DNA of 64,000 bases from Azorinus chamasolen (taxonomy: Eukaryota; Mollusca; Bivalvia; Cardiida; Solecurtidae), in assembly GCA_963576725.1 (NCBI GenBank), contig OY755240.1, positions 31,066,620 through 31,130,619 of the forward strand. Direction: 5' to 3'. Shown in pieces: positions 20,261 to 32,139 of this stretch. A program made the translations under genes and the position numbers. Below the pieces are notes generated by a model that was given only the letters and a program-made list of their open reading frames with translations, ran no database searches and was not told the DNA's origin. Positions within the stretch are counted from its first letter, which is position 1, and each line of letters begins with the position of its first letter.

Positions 20261-20794
20261 GATAAAAATGATTTACAGAAACAGTGGACAAGAAATAATT
20301 TGCTCAACCTACTAAAGGTTGAGTTTAGAGCAAGTAAACCATGGTAAAATGATTTCCTGTCAGTATGTGTAAATGCGGGCATTAACAATTTGTAAACACC
20401 TTTCCTAACTATGAACGATACTTTCATCACGGAACTGCAACGTTAGATTTGTATCCACAGAAGAAACATTCCCATGAAGATGTATATCACGCATGCGCAG
20501 TGATTGTCTTTTTTGAAAATAGTTTTAGACATGAAATTTATTTATTAATCACCAAAAGGTACATTTATCATTGCAAGCTATATTTGGAGAATAGTAAAAT
20601 GTCGTGATCGGCATACTGGCAAACATGTTATTTTCAATATTGTTTATCTTTGTTTTCTTATCACTAATTAAAATCCACGATGATGAAAATGAGGTAATGT
20701 GCATAAAGTAAACCAAACATGAATATTCATACATCAACTATATGTTTATATCATTAATAATTATCGCCAAAGTAAGTCGCGACATCTTTGCATG

Positions 20795-23023
20795 TTGCAG
20801 GTATTTAAACACTCTGTAATATGAACAATGGGGTTAGAATGGTTGCCTAGGAAACAATAATATCACCTTCAGTGCTATATCATTTGTCCCAAATTTATAA
20901 TCTAGAATCTTGGTGATATTCAGTGATCATTTTAAACTTTAGCTAAATATAACATTTTGCATTTTTGTTTGCATTATAAGAGAAAGACTGGTGTCTTTCG
21001 AACATTTCAACATATTTTACTGTTCTCATAAATATTCATACATATGCAAATTAGTTTATATCAGAGAAGTAATATTTATCATTAAAGGAATGCCTCAGCT
21101 CTATGTTTGTAACAAATAAATTGATGATTCAACAAAAATAACTGAGAACTAGCGGTGTATTACAGGTAGATGTCAATTTTCAAAAAATGTGTGAAAGGGT
21201 CGGTTACTATGGAAACAGTTACAATGTTACTTACATTTCATTGTTCGGTTATCGATTTAGATACTTTGCTTTCTAGGTATTTTGCCATCAATTTAAACAA
21301 CATTTGAAGTTGTTTTCTGATATTGGTAGGATACAAATTGTAAGGTTTACGTTATTTCTATATGTTTTCACTATTGTTTATTATTCTCATTTATATTCAT
21401 GTGTATGCAAATAAGGTAATTCTTGAGTAAAGCCTTTAAACAAAAGCACAAGTGAATTCGGTACCAGTCTTATACAGTTAACACAAAAACTGTCTGTGAT
21501 ATGGGAGAGTTTTGCAGGTAGGTGTCGAGTAAAAACATATGTGCGAACAGAGTGAAATGAATGGTTATTATGGAAACAGGTAAAGCGTTACTTAGATAAA
21601 AGGGAAGATTTCGATTTCAAAATTGTTTTTCGATTTCAAAATTATCCTTCTCTAGATGGAGATGTTCCCCGGTCTATATCTTATGGGGATTACATTTCTC
21701 AACTTACTCGCTTTGCCCGAGCCTGTTCTTTGCTAGAAGATTTTAATAGTCGTAATTTAGTTACAACTCATAAACTTATTAAGCAAGTCTACAGATATCA
21801 TAAAATTCGGAAAGCCTTTTCAAAATTTTATTATCGACATTTACCCCTCATTAGTAAATGTAATCCAATTTACGGACGTTACTGCAACAAGGTATTTCTC
21901 ACCCAGACTTCTATGGTGATGTTATTGACAAACTTAGGAAAACTCGGGGTCATATCAATTTTCACGATTTGTTTATTAAACGCATTAAAACTTTTAGGAA
22001 GAAAGGTTATGACCCAATTATATTGTAACACACTGCATGTTTGGTTATCGACCCGTTTACTGTCGGTCGCTACGCTTCCCTCTTTGCTTGTACGATGACA
22101 GGCCGCGGGTAGTACTCTATGATGGCATACTCTTAAACCCAGAAATGGGATGAGCTTACTAACGGCTTCCCTGCAGTTGTTCTGTCTTCAGCAAAGTCAG
22201 TGAGTACATGTTTGACATACTTTCACAGTTGTTATGCTATGTTTTACATTTTGTACTGTGATTACTGTCTTCTATGTTGTGGGGACGTCCGGTGGGGATA
22301 CCTTTATTTACAATGTTTGTTTAGCTAGGGTGACTTTGAGATAAGTGTGAGGTTAGGACGTCCGTAAACTGGTTTAAACCCCCAGTGGTGATTGTGCTAC
22401 TGACCATGCCAAGGCGGTACTCTCTTTGTCACCCTTACTTTTGTTTGTCTTGTTGTCTTTGTGCTTATGTTTGTGTGTTTGTTGGTGTTTTCTGTGTTCT
22501 CGTGTGTGTGTTTGTGTGTTTATTCTCCTATATGTGTGTGTTTGTGGATGTGTATAAATTATTGTATAAATTGCTTTCTGTCGGAGTTTTGGTGATGGTG
22601 GCGTTTTGTGTGTGGCTTTTCCTGCTTGACTGTACTACATTTTCATTTAGAGTTAATTTGTTGGTCCTCAAATTAGATATATTGTTTTCTGAGGATTTGG
22701 ACACCTTTTTAAACTACATTTGAAGTTGTTTTCTAATAGTTGTAGGATAAAAAAGTGAATAGTTTACATTATTTACGTTATTTCTATTATTTCTTTTACT
22801 ATTTTTTATGTTCTCATTGATATTCATGAGTATGCAAATAAATCAATTTCAAGGCATAACTAGAAATAAATGCAAAATGTCTTATCTTCAGTGTGGTACC
22901 AGTTTTATGGTTGTAATACGGATGGTTTTGCAGGTATTGGTCATTATTAATTTGGTACAAGTTGTATAGGTTTCGGTAAAAAACTGGCTGTGATATGGTC
23001 GATTTTGCAGGTATGGGTAATCA
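20795..23023 (+). repeat. 361-bp tandem repeats with octamer and X-box-like motifs
   Basis: ATGCAAAT octamers at 21044, 21405 and 22832 each follow a TATTCAT-type sequence. X-box-like GTTGCCTAGGAAAC (20842), GTTACTATGGAAAC (21203) and GTTATTATGGAAAC (21564) are spaced exactly 361 bp. TTGCAGGTA or TTACAGGTA also recurs at about 20795, 21160 and 21512. The third unit is interrupted by the retroelement at about 21600-22650, which accounts for the 1427-bp octamer spacing (361 plus about 1066). Regulatory activity is conjecture; the repeat structure is directly visible. Confidence 0.8.
21600..22650 (+). mobile_element. Retroelement 3' fragment: RT C-terminal region plus 3' UTR
   Basis: Conceptual translation from about 21606 gives DFDFKI, LDGDVPRSISYG, YISQLTRFARACS, DFNSRN, KLIKQVYRYHKIRKAF and SKFYYRH. 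This string is typical of a reverse-transcriptase family found in many invertebrate genomes; I do not know its formal clade. A 13-bp local repeat (CGATTTCAAAATT) and later frameshifts break the frame; the longest open piece is 21730-22098. Downstream is a GT-rich 3' UTR with GGCGGTACTCTCTTTGTCAC and CTTTTCCTGCTTGAC. The 5' end is truncated, as expected for target-primed insertion. It is inserted in a 361-bp repeat. Confidence 0.75.
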
Positions 23024-23029
23024 TTACGA

Positions 23030-23200
23030 AAACCGGGGGGAGGGGGCATGAAAATTGTTTAAAATACACATAGCCTAAAAGAATTTATTCTTGAGTGCAT
23101 TTGCGATTCTGATTCAGTAGGCCTTTCTAAACACTTTGGTACCCTTGAAAAAAGTCTAGCGGAGGGGGGGGGGGGGGGGTGCACGGTAGACCCCACTGGC
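23030..23200 (+). repeat. G-rich tracts
   Basis: GGGGGGAGGGGGC near 23034 and a longer G run at about 23161-23180 sit in otherwise ordinary AT-rich DNA. They may be a G-quadruplex-prone stretch. Nothing else recognised. Confidence 0.6.
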
Positions 23201-23272
23201 TGCCAGTGTAATATATATGTTGTCCTGGCATGTTAATAGTGTTTCCTAGATACTCCTGACTCGTCATCTATA

Positions 23273-23463
23273 TAGTAAAATCTCTATAAATCGGACGTTT
23301 AATTGGTATCAATGTGGATTTTTAAGACAGTTGGTAGCTTAATGCAGGGTGAAAGTCATGCAACAAGCTCCAAAATGACCTTTCTGTATGACTTTCATCT
23401 GTTTAAAGCAGCCACCTAAATTCTAATTTATTAAAATTCCGGTTTATAGGGGCTTCACTGTAT
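23273..23463. mobile_element. Family A MITE
   Basis: The left end is AGTAAAATCTCTATAAATCG and the right end CCGGTTTATAGGGGCTTCAC followed by TGTA. The core palindrome has GTTGGTAGCTTAATGCAGGG / TGTTTAAAGCAGCCACC. Confidence 0.7.
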
Positions 23464-23839
23464 AGCTCTACTTATCTAATCACAGAATGTCCTTATTTGG
23501 CTAACATCTAATGTGAATCACGTGATCGGTCACAAATCATGTGACGGGTGTGACCACGGCAATATGTATAAAGAGTCACAGTTGTGCGTGTGTGGTTATT
23601 ATCTGTCAAGAGTTGCAGGTCGATTGGATACCTGTATCTTTTAAAAATTACGCCATTGCTTATCGAATGCGTTCTATGAAACGGACAACAGGCTCAAGTA
23701 AGTGTTTGGGTAAGTCGTTTTACATACATTTATATCTAGAATGATTGTTTTACAGTAACAGTTAGTCATGGTTATTCAATGGTCAAGTATTTTGTGTACC
23801 TCGTGATATTTGGTCTAGATCTACTTGTAGATTGGTAAG

Positions 23840-24032
23840 TACATTAGAACCCCTCTAATGCGACCACTTAATGAATGAAAATAATTGTCTTTATAAGCAG
23901 GTGGTTGCTTAATGCAGGACATAAGGAGCTTTCTACATTACTTTTGTCCTGCATTAAGCTACTACCTGCATCTAACACCCAGAACTATACCTCTTTTAGG
24001 TGGTCGCATTAGCGGGGTTTTTACTGTAGTTT
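23840..24032. mobile_element. Family A MITE
   Basis: ACATTAGAACCCCTCTAATG at the left is matched by GCATTAGCGGGGTTTTTACT then GTAG at the right. The core has GCAGGTGGTTGCTTAATGCA / CTGCATTAAGCTACTACCTG. Confidence 0.7.
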
Positions 24033-24116
24033 AATATTTATTTAACCATTGCTCTGTTATCTATTTCTGTAAGAAATAATGACATCATGGACATTTAGTA
24101 TTTTTATATAATGACA

Positions 24117-24379
24117 TACAGTAAAACCTCTCTATAACGACCACTAAATTACATCAAGTATTTTATGTTAAAGGCAGGTGGATGCTTAAAGCAAGGTGAG
24201 AGTAAAACAGAACGCTCATATAGGAGCGTTCTGTTTGACTTTCACCTTTCTTTAAGCAGCCACCTGCCCTGAATACAAAATACTTGATGTAACTTAGTGG
24301 CCTTGCTTTAAGCAACCGCCTGCCAAAAACCAACATAATTAACACAAGTTAGTGATCGTTATAGAGAGGTTTAACTGTA
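24117..24379. mobile_element. Family A MITE with clear TA flanks and a long palindrome
   Basis: TA-CAGTAAAACCTCTCTATAAC at the left; GTTATAGAGAGGTTTAACTG-TA at the right. Most of the core is one palindrome: GGCAGGTGGATGCTTAAAGC, AAAACAGAACGCTCATATAG, and their complements. An internal partial duplication adds a second GCTTTAAGCAACCGCCTGCC. The MITE interrupts a family B element: CTGTAAGAAATAATGACATC upstream and CTACTCACTCTGTTTGCAAA downstream. Confidence 0.8.
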
Positions 24380-24499
24380 TTTACACAGGAACGTCTGGTA
24401 TTGGTAGAAACTGTTGAATTAGATCTGTGATAATTTCAGCAGGATCTACTCACTCTGTTTGCAAAGGCGTGAAAAAGTTGTTTATATGATTTAAATGTT

Positions 24500-25050
24500 T
24501 AACCATTTCCCTCATATATATATACAAAACATCAATTTTTTATATGCTGAAAAGTAGTTTATCGCATGAAAACCTATCCAATAAACGTTGAAAATGACAA
24601 TTCATCCATCTGTTTGATATCGACAATCCTGCTTTTATTCCACGATGTATCAGTTTTATTCGGGTTTATTTTAGTTCCGTATATGTCCACCCTATTCGCG
24701 TCTGTCCAACCACTTCTGAGAAAAGCTGTAACATAAACAATGGAGGGGTCGGATGATCATCGGCAAAACGCGGACAATTTGAACGGAAAAGGCCGATAAT
24801 ACTTTGTTGAAGAACAAAAATATAAGTAGTGATGGAATCATTTGTTATTTGGGTTGTTGTTGTTGGGTTTGTTTTGTATCACGGCGGGGGGGGGGGGATT
24901 TTTCGATATAAGTTCAAATTGACAATCTTCATAATAATGATTGAGCATAAAAAATACCGAGTTGTATGATATTATTGAAAATATGCGTTCATTGTAGGGA
25001 CTTCCTCTTAAAAGCTCAATATTTTACGGAATATATAGAGAAAAAAAAAT
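24500..25050. other. Gene-free stretch with a G10 run
   Basis: AT-rich sequence with GGTTGTTGTTGTTGGGTTTG at about 24851 and ten or more G at about 24887. No ORF or inverted repeat of note. Confidence 0.5.
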
Positions 25051-25051
25051 T

Positions 25052-25158
25052 ATTTTCATGGCGGTATGAAAATAAACTTGGTCACACTGTATGAAACCGG
25101 GAAGAGGTTTCATACTAAAGTGTGATCAAGTGTTTTTTTCATACCGCCATGAAAGCAA
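25052..25158. mobile_element. Hairpin MITE, ATGGCGGTATGAAA ends
   Basis: TTTTCATGGCGGTATGAAAA is inverted as TTCATACCGCCATGAAA. An inner stem, TTGGTCACACTGTATGAAAC pairs with GTTTCATACTAAAGTGTGAT. About 107 bp in total. No other copy in the window. Confidence 0.75.
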
Positions 25159-25439
25159 ATAAAATATATAGATTACTTATAATTTAATATCTCTGATGAA
25201 TATAAGAATGAAATTAAAGCAATATTCACAAATGATTTGCTTATTTTCAACATTTAATACCGATTCATATAACTGCAGACGAACACAAAGTAGTCCCAGC
25301 AAGGCGTGGCCTATTTTCATTTTTCATGAGGCTATGAAAAAACATACAGCCAATCATAGCTCAACAATGAAAACAAACACTATCAAATTATATAAAAATG
25401 AACAGGATACGGCATTGACTATAGAATCAGATCTATTTA

Positions 25440-25550
25440 ATGTTATAGATAATCAGGGCAGACATTGATTATAAGGCTGCTATAGGAGTCCACTGATTTG
25501 TTTCTACACTCTTTCCAAAGTCGTGAAAAGGGCGTTTATATGAAATGAAA
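25440..25550. mobile_element. Family B element relic
   Basis: Retains ACTATAGAATCAGATCTATT, CAGACATTGATTATAAGGCT, GTTTCTACACTCTTTCCAAA and GTGAAAAGGGCGTTTATATG, the standard internal order, but the terminal repeats are gone. Confidence 0.5.
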
Positions 25551-25929
25551 TAATTAATGTGTAACTTCGAAGTTCAATCATTTATATTCTGAAAATGGCT
25601 GATCCCTCGAAAGCAAAAGTAGAAATGCAAAAAGAGAAAATTGCAGACTCGGTTTTATTGAGTCTGTTCATGAGTAGTAATTAAAAGTGCAACACTACTC
25701 ACGCCCCCTAGCACCGGCTTAAGCAGTATTCAATTTTCAAAACTAATAACATGATAATTCAATTGCTGGAGCATGTTATGCCATTGTGCATTATGCAGGC
25801 CGGATCGTTCGTGACTAATTGTTTGTAGATACAAAGCGATTTTGTAGTGTTATGGATCTATTTTAGTATTTTGTATTTATAATTTAGGAATGACAAAGTA
25901 GCAATCAATGTATGGTTTTCAAATAAGTA

Positions 25930-26870
25930 TATTGATGGCTGTTCATATCATAAAATTCGGAAAACTTTTTCTAAATTTTATTATCGAAATTTACCTCTCA
26001 TTAGTAAACATAATTGCAATCTACGGACGTTACTGCAACAAGGCATTTCTCATCCAGAATTCTATGGTGATGTTATCTACAAGCTTAGGAAAATTCGAGG
26101 TCATATTCATTTTCACGATTTGTTTATTAAACGCATTAAAGCTTTTAGGAAAAAAGGTTATGACCCCCATTACATTGCAACGCACTGCATGTTTGGTTAT
26201 TGACCCCTTTACAATCGGTAGCTACGCTTCCCTCTTTGCTTGCACGATGACAGGCCAAAGATAGTACTCGATGATGGTATACATTCTTAAACCCAGAAAC
26301 GGGATAAGCTTACCAGACTAATGTATCACCTCCCTTAACGGCTTCCATGTGGTTTCTCTGACTTCAGCAAAGTCATTCAGTACATATTTGACGTACTTTC
26401 ACAGTTGTCGCCATGCTATGTTATACATTTTGTCCTGTGTTTACCGTCTTCTATATTGTTGGGAAGTCTGGCGGGGATACCTTTATATACACTATTTGTT
26501 AAGCTAGGCTGACTTTGAGAAAACTGTGAAGTAAGAACGTCCAAACCCCCAGTGGTGCTTTTGCCACTGACCGTTCCAAGGCGGTACTCTCTTGGTCACC
26601 CTTGCTTTTGTGTTTGTTTGGTGTCTGTGTCTTTGTGCTTGTGTGTGTATTCGTGTTTGTAATTTTCGTCTCGCGTGTGTGTGTGTGTGTGTGTGCGTGC
26701 GTGCGTGCGTGTGTGTGCATGTGTGCGTGCGTGCGTGCGTGCGTGTGTGTGTGTGTCTTGCTTTCTGTCGGTGTATTGTTGTGGTGGTTGCGTTTTGTGT
26801 GTGTCTTTTCCTGCTTGACTTTACTACTTGTTAATTTAGAGGCTTTGGAGTATTTCTTAGTATAGATGTA
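25930..26870 (+). mobile_element. Second copy of the RT-family 3' fragment
   Basis: Translation shows HKIRKTFSKFYYRN, then LLQQGISHPEFYGDVIYKL, then HDLFIKRIKAF and DPFTIGSYASLFACTMTG before a stop at about 26264. At least two frameshifts separate these pieces. The 3' UTR matches the first copy: GCCACTGACCGTTCCAAGGC, GGTACTCTCTTGGTCACCC, GT-rich tract, CTTTTCCTGCTTGACTTTAC. It starts further downstream in the ORF than the copy at 21600, so the two are independent 5' truncations of one family. Confidence 0.75.
26680..26756 (+). repeat. GTGT/GTGC tract in the retroelement 3' UTR
   Basis: (GT)n then GCGTGCGTGCGTGCG-type repeats. The minus-strand equivalents of this UTR (33420-33540, 38400-38520) carry degenerate CA-rich versions, so the tract is a family feature that has expanded here. 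Confidence 0.85.
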
Positions 26871-27299
26871 TTAAATGATATTCGGTAAATATGTAGTTCG
26901 CTTACAGTGACCTGCTTTCTACTGCTGTCCGTGTGTTTACACGATTGCAATGATGTGTGTATTGGTAGGTAATAAACATATTTGGGACTTATAAATTAAC
27001 TGAAAGCTAGGTAGGGTAGATTCATGTAATAAGTATGTTCTTACTGTTCTAAATCTATGTGCTGTAGGCTTTAAATATTTAAAACCACAGGTTGTCCCTT
27101 GTGTATTTCACACTTACATAAATGGCACCTTAAATCAGCTGAAGAAATGACGTCAACAACAAAACAAAACAGTGCCCCGGAAACAGCAAACATCGAATGA
27201 ACCGTCAAAGAAGTAGTGTATAGTTTGGGTTGTATTTCAAACAAATAAATGAACACAGGAAAGCATATTTTTGTTTTATGCAAACAGCGATAACACACG

Positions 27300-27412
27300 T
27301 TGCTTTGGGCAATAACATCTACAGTGTCTCACGGGAATGTTGTTACCCTTGCTGTTCGGGCTCAGGACAACAACAGTCCCACGGGACACTGCAGATGTTA
27401 TTACCCGAAAAC
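27300..27412. mobile_element. Hairpin element with GGCAATAACATCTAC arms
   Basis: TTGGGCAATAACATCTACAG and GTGTCTCACGGGAATGTTGT are inverted as ACAACAGTCCCACGGGACAC and TGCAGATGTTATTACCCG, around a TGTTCGGGCTCAGGA centre. About 110 bp, 36 bp upstream of the large element starting at 27449. Confidence 0.7.
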
Positions 27413-28094
27413 ATGTGTATTAGGCCTCTATTACATTTGATTTTATAATAGTACAGCTGCTAAGCGTCAGAATCGTTCAGTTTTTGAAGAAAACATGAAA
27501 CTTTGTGTATGAAATTTTTTATACCTAAAGTTTATGAAAAAATAGACCCCAAAAAATCACGCCCCCTGGCGGCTGCCATATTGAAATCCAAAATGGCCGC
27601 CGAAATGGCGTAGCCCAGAATATTATCCGCTCTCTAACTTGACCATTTCTTTTTTAATCTTAATCAGACTTCATGAACGAGTCCAGTGATATAAAAATCT
27701 CAATTATGTTCGATAATAAGTCAGATTGCCAAGAGTTATTACCCTTGAACTAGCGAAAATCAGCAGTTTTTGCTCTCTATCTGAACAAATCTTGTATCAA
27801 TCAGCATAAAACTTTATGAAAATGTTTATTGGTAAATAATCTCAGAAAAATTAGATTAACAGCCAGATTTCTCTAGAGATGTTAGAGTTATTGCCCTTGA
27901 TTGTATGATTTTGATCAGTTTCGGCACTGTCTGCTCCCTATCATTACCACTTTGTTTTCAATTTTGATCAAACTCAAGGACAATGTTTATTGGCAAAGAT
28001 TCATGGCAAAATATAGTTATTAGTTAGTTGCCCCTGATTTGATATAATGCTGTCTCTTGAATAGATGTCTTGACCATTGTTTTTCCAATCTGAA

Positions 28095-30967
28095 TCAAGA
28101 TTTGTTGGGATCATAATGGAGGGCATGGTGACTGTTGCAAAACTTTATAATATTCTGCCGGATAAGCCATGCAGTCTGTTTTGTTTGTTCATCTGAACAT
28201 GGGATTGAGCAGTGCTTAACCAGTCGACAGTTCCCATCGCATTGACAAATTGTTATGCACTCCATGTTTGCCCAGAAGCATTTACAGTAACCCCTGCATG
28301 CTTTGCTCCACTTGCATGCTATGAGTTCCAGGCATGTTTCTTCAGCAATAGGCAAGGTGGTCCATTTTGGCATGTACCCGACATTCTGTGAGAGTTCCCA
28401 TCCCCAGTCAGGTACATCTGGAACCATCTGCCCTGCTTGGTATATAGCTCTCTTGACATGCTGCGGACCAGTGCAGCTCTGGTTGGGGGTTGTTCTCAAT
28501 GTTCTGTGAAAGCATGGCGTTAACAGGGCCACATGTCGATAACTTCTGGCCATGCAGACAATGTCTTCCATGCAGACTTCTTCCGATAGTTGACAAAGAA
28601 AGAGGTCAGGTCCCAGTCGGTGAATGCAATTTAAAAACAGCAAGTCTTCAGACAACTGGGTAGTCAATGTAGATAAAATCTCATGTATAGGAATGAATCG
28701 GAAATCCTTTCCCGTTCCAAATGCTATGTTCGATGTTTGCTAAACTGTGGAAATAATTAGCAGCAAGCACAACGACATCAGTATCGACTGTCCTTATAAT
28801 CATCGATTTGAAACCAGCATGGTGTCTAGGAAGTGAACAAATATCCATGTGTCTATGTCTCTTGATATACAGAGTGCAGCTGCAGTAACTTTATAAGCTT
28901 TTCTTGTCTTTGTTACATGCGACACGTGTATGAAACTATCAGCAGTTCCTTTTGTAGCAACCTTTGCTGGGACTATAGCGTTAGACCAACCGGTTCCATC
29001 AAGCAAATCACCAATTACTTTCAAGCCAGCCTTTTTGATATGAAGTGGACCCAACAAAACCACGTCGTTGTTCGTACCGAAACGATCAGGGAATCGCCAT
29101 TGAATTTGCTTTCCCAAGGCATACAGTGGTTGGTACATGGTCAAGACAGGGGTCTGTCCTGGAATAAGAAACTGCGATGCTGGTTATTTATGTAGCAAAA
29201 GAGTGAGGATCTTCTCAAAACATTGGCATCAAAGTAATAGTTGTTGCAGGCGTACAAGGTAGTACTTGACAACTTGCATGACATGCAGCCCAATATATAA
29301 AATCACCTTCGGTAATGTCTTCGCTTTTCATCAAAGATACCAGTTTTGCAAGCCAGTAGTACTCCATCTTATAGTCTGCAAAGGTTCATGAACTACTGCT
29401 GCTTTGAATTCCTTTAGCATGGAAAGAGCTGGCAGAATGTTTGTGTAAGCCAAAGGAAGAGGGGCAATTTGTTTTCTTGGCTCTGTTTCGGCATCGGTTA
29501 TTGGATCATGATCTGTTCCTTGGTTGTCTGCTATTGGATATTGACACAAATATTGAGCAGATCCATGGAAAGAATCAGCTGCAGTTACCGAGCTTGGATT
29601 GTGATCAATGTTATCAACTTGCCCTGTTGTGAACAGCCCTTTTTCAGCTGAGGTGGACAGTCTATGCCATTATTTTCAAAATGCTTGATTATGCTGTGAG
29701 CAATTGAGAATATATCCTAAGACCTCGATCATATCATATGGAAAGACCATGTTGGTGAAAACAATCTATCAGATCACGATTCCGTGTATTGGCGTTGACG
29801 TTCAGACCTAGATCGATAGGTATTCACTGCTATGGTGGACAGTATCTTTCCTGGGACCATTAGTACCTCTGATACTATTGAAAATGATAAGCTCAGAGGA
29901 TGTTTGCGCTGCCTAGGTTGAGGAGACTTCCCTAGTTGTTTATGATTCAATACTAGTACCGTCCAGAATCATATTTACAAGTGCTAACAGAGTATTTGGA
30001 ACGGTATATCCTACTGAATCATTACACAGGGATCCATTGAAGATATGTCCGTGAGAGAAAAGTTGTTCTCTAATAATAAAAGCAGCTTTTGCAAGTTGCA
30101 GCGCTTCCGGGTCCTCATCAGAGCATGCCTTTAAGATTGCATCACCTACTGCCGTGTCAGAAGAACATCCCTTCCTTGCTTCACAGTTTTAAGGTATGGA
30201 CAATGCAATAAAGGAGGTTCATTTAAGCGTGTAGAATTGACTTTCTCTGTGTGTTCTGGATTCAGTTCGAACAAGCGGTTGAAGTGTAAGCAGAAACAGG
30301 GTCAACAAGGCGAAAGACAGGAACAGTTTCAGACACATCCCGCTTGTATCTGTTATATAACTGACATAAACAATTCTTGTGGTACTTGGTCTCCAATGCT
30401 GCCTTATCACATGATGCCAGTTTTGCCAACAGCTTGATGTCTTTTAGTTATGATGCATAATTCGATATGTGTGGTCCATCCCCGTGGTTCTTGCCTCATG
30501 AATACCTGCCGTGTCAGACTCTCTCTAATAGAAAAAGCAAATGGACCCATCTACCATGGAAGTACGGGCATCTTGAATGCTACTCAATTTAACTTGGCTC
30601 GCCACATTGCTCTCCTGGTAATCTGGTTTTTGTGCACGTTATAATGGCCGGTGGAGCTTCAAGTCACTAAATAAATTTTGGCAAGTCTAATACCAGCTGA
30701 CCTTGTTCTTTTGTAAAGTCTCAACAACACCAAACCTACCATCAAGTGTGTCCACTGATATGCTCAGAGAAATTTTTCCTTGAAATTAGCAAAAGATTGG
30801 TAACCTGTTCCTGTAGCTTCACTTGTGCCTCGCCATCGACCCTTCCACGTGTGTGAAAGGGGCTCTTGTAAAACATTTTGACAAAGAATGCATAAGTTCC
30901 AGTTGATTGGAGACTTCTGGACATCAGCAACCTCGTCTGGTTTCACAAATCTGAACTCCTTTGGCAT
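28095..30967 (-). pseudogene. Decayed gene of a repeated Cys-rich invertebrate protein family
   Basis: Read on the minus strand, the pieces come in the order I associate with a large, multi-copy, uncharacterised invertebrate family of about 1000 residues. They are an N-terminal WNLCILCQ block near 30890, an EARTTGMDH block near 30450, PLPLAYTNILPAL near 29440, then LHIKKAGLKVIGDLLDGTGW and GTADSF with HVTKTRKAYKV (28800-29144). They continue with DTDVVVLAANYFH near 28770, HVKRAIYQAGQ and DWGWELS near 28430, and a C-terminal Cys cluster (ACRGYCKC, CQCDGNC, 28200-28310). Many stops and frameshifts separate them, so it is dead. The longest open piece is 28095-28667. It fills most of the TIR-bounded unit, which suggests the family is carried by a transposon. 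Molecular function unknown. Confidence 0.6.
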
Positions 30968-31178
30968 TATTTAGCATACTTTATATGCTTGATTAGCCTT
31001 CTGTATTCTTGCAGTATGTTTGTTAGGCTTGTTAGGTTTGTTTCTACACGGACATCGTCCGTTTGCGGCACTTTACGCTAGTATTATAAATGTACATCTA
31101 ATGAAAACAACAGTCTCGGTAGACATTGTTTCCTCTAGCAGCGTGATATTTGTTTATGTTACCTATCCTGTTTACATA

Positions 31179-31391
31179 TTAACCTTTAGCTTGCTGTGGA
31201 CGGATGAGTAATCCTTTGTAAACAGTTTGGATCCAGACGAGACGCCGAGTAACTCGGCGTCTCATCAGGATCCAAACTATTTGATACTCTGACTGTGCTG
31301 TTGAAAAGAAATGCAAGATAAATGAACAGTGACAACTGAAATCAATGACATTTTCTACAAATAAATCTTGGCTCAGCAGGCTAAAGATTAA
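31179..31391. mobile_element. TTAA MITE, family C
   Basis: TTAACCTTTAGCTTGCTGTG at the left and CAGCAGGCTAAAGATTAA at the right, giving TTAA on both sides. The hairpin GTTTGGATCCAGACGAGACG / CGTCTCATCAGGATCCAAAC is nearly perfect around CCGAGTAACTCGG. It is nested in the 4.9-kb TIR unit. Confidence 0.8.
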
Positions 31392-31849
31392 GTCAGCCTT
31401 TTCGTAAATGTTCTACACCGACACTTAAATTGATATTCTTTAAATTTATATTTTGCTTTAAAAATACAATTCTATCATATACTCAACAATGTCACTATTA
31501 ATGCTAGTACAAAAGGTAAATGGCTAAAAGTGTGCACTTTTGGCGGCCATATTTAAATGCAATATGGTGGCCACTACGGGAAAAGGGTGGGGTAGGGGTA
31601 ATTTTGGGGTCTGTTTTTACCAAAATCTTAGGTGAAGAAGAACATGGCCTAAATTTAACACCAAAACATTTTTTTATTTCGGTTGATGTGTATTGTTAAG
31701 CCAGAGTCAAGATTTAAAGTGGACACTTATATTTTTCTATATTTTCAGTAATTAACGGGCAATAACTCTCGACTGTTTCATGCGATCTTACTGATTATCG
31801 AACCTGATTTAGATGTGATGTCATTTGATATTTGTGTCAAGTTTGATAA

Positions 31850-32139
31850 AAGTACAAAAATGAGTCATGCAGGAAACACCACATACAGAACAAACACTCG
31901 CCCGAACAGCAACACAAGGAAACAGCAAATGTACATAAGTAGAAAAAACAACAAGAGACGCACAAAGACAAAACAAACATACAATAGGAGGAAGATGGAA
32001 GTACCGCCTTGGAACGGTCAGTGACAAAAGTCACCGGGGGGTTAAACCGGTTTATGGGCGCCCAACCTCACACTTATTCCATCCCCATCCTAAAAGACAA
32101 ACAGTGTAAATAAACGTATCCACTCTCCGACTAAAGTTT
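31850..32139 (-). mobile_element. Retroelement 3' end, minus strand
   Basis: Reverse-strand 3' UTR of the RT family. It shares AGTACAAAAATGAGTCATGC, GGAAGTACCGCCTTGGAACG, GGTCAGTGACAAAAGTCAC and TAAACCGGTTTATGGGCGCC with 39288-39580. It is 5'-truncated at CTCCGACTAAA and inserted in the right subterminal part of the 4.9-kb TIR unit, so it is younger than that unit. Confidence 0.7.

Larger units (their letters stand above)
18890..20510 (+). repeat. Paralogous block, copy 1 (matches 53515-61135)
   Basis: Colinear with copy 2 through CAATGCTTCTAACCAATCGT, a family B element, TAAATACCAGTCGGGATAAT, a single 31-bp unit, a family E hairpin and a second family B element, down to ATATCACGCATGCGCAGTGA. 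By eye identity is in the mid-80s percent. Copy 1 lacks the TA-flanked element (53563-53867) and the minisatellite array of copy 2, but carries a family F element (19352-19574) that sits elsewhere in copy 2. Confidence 0.9.

Noticed and set aside
26592..26865. Cys/Val-rich ORFs of 80-87 codons
   Set aside because: Read-through of a GT/GC tract in a retroelement 3' UTR.
28917..29195. 92-codon plus-strand ORF
   Set aside because: It is antisense to the recognisable minus-strand blocks LHIKKAGLKVIGDLL and HVTKTRKAYKV.
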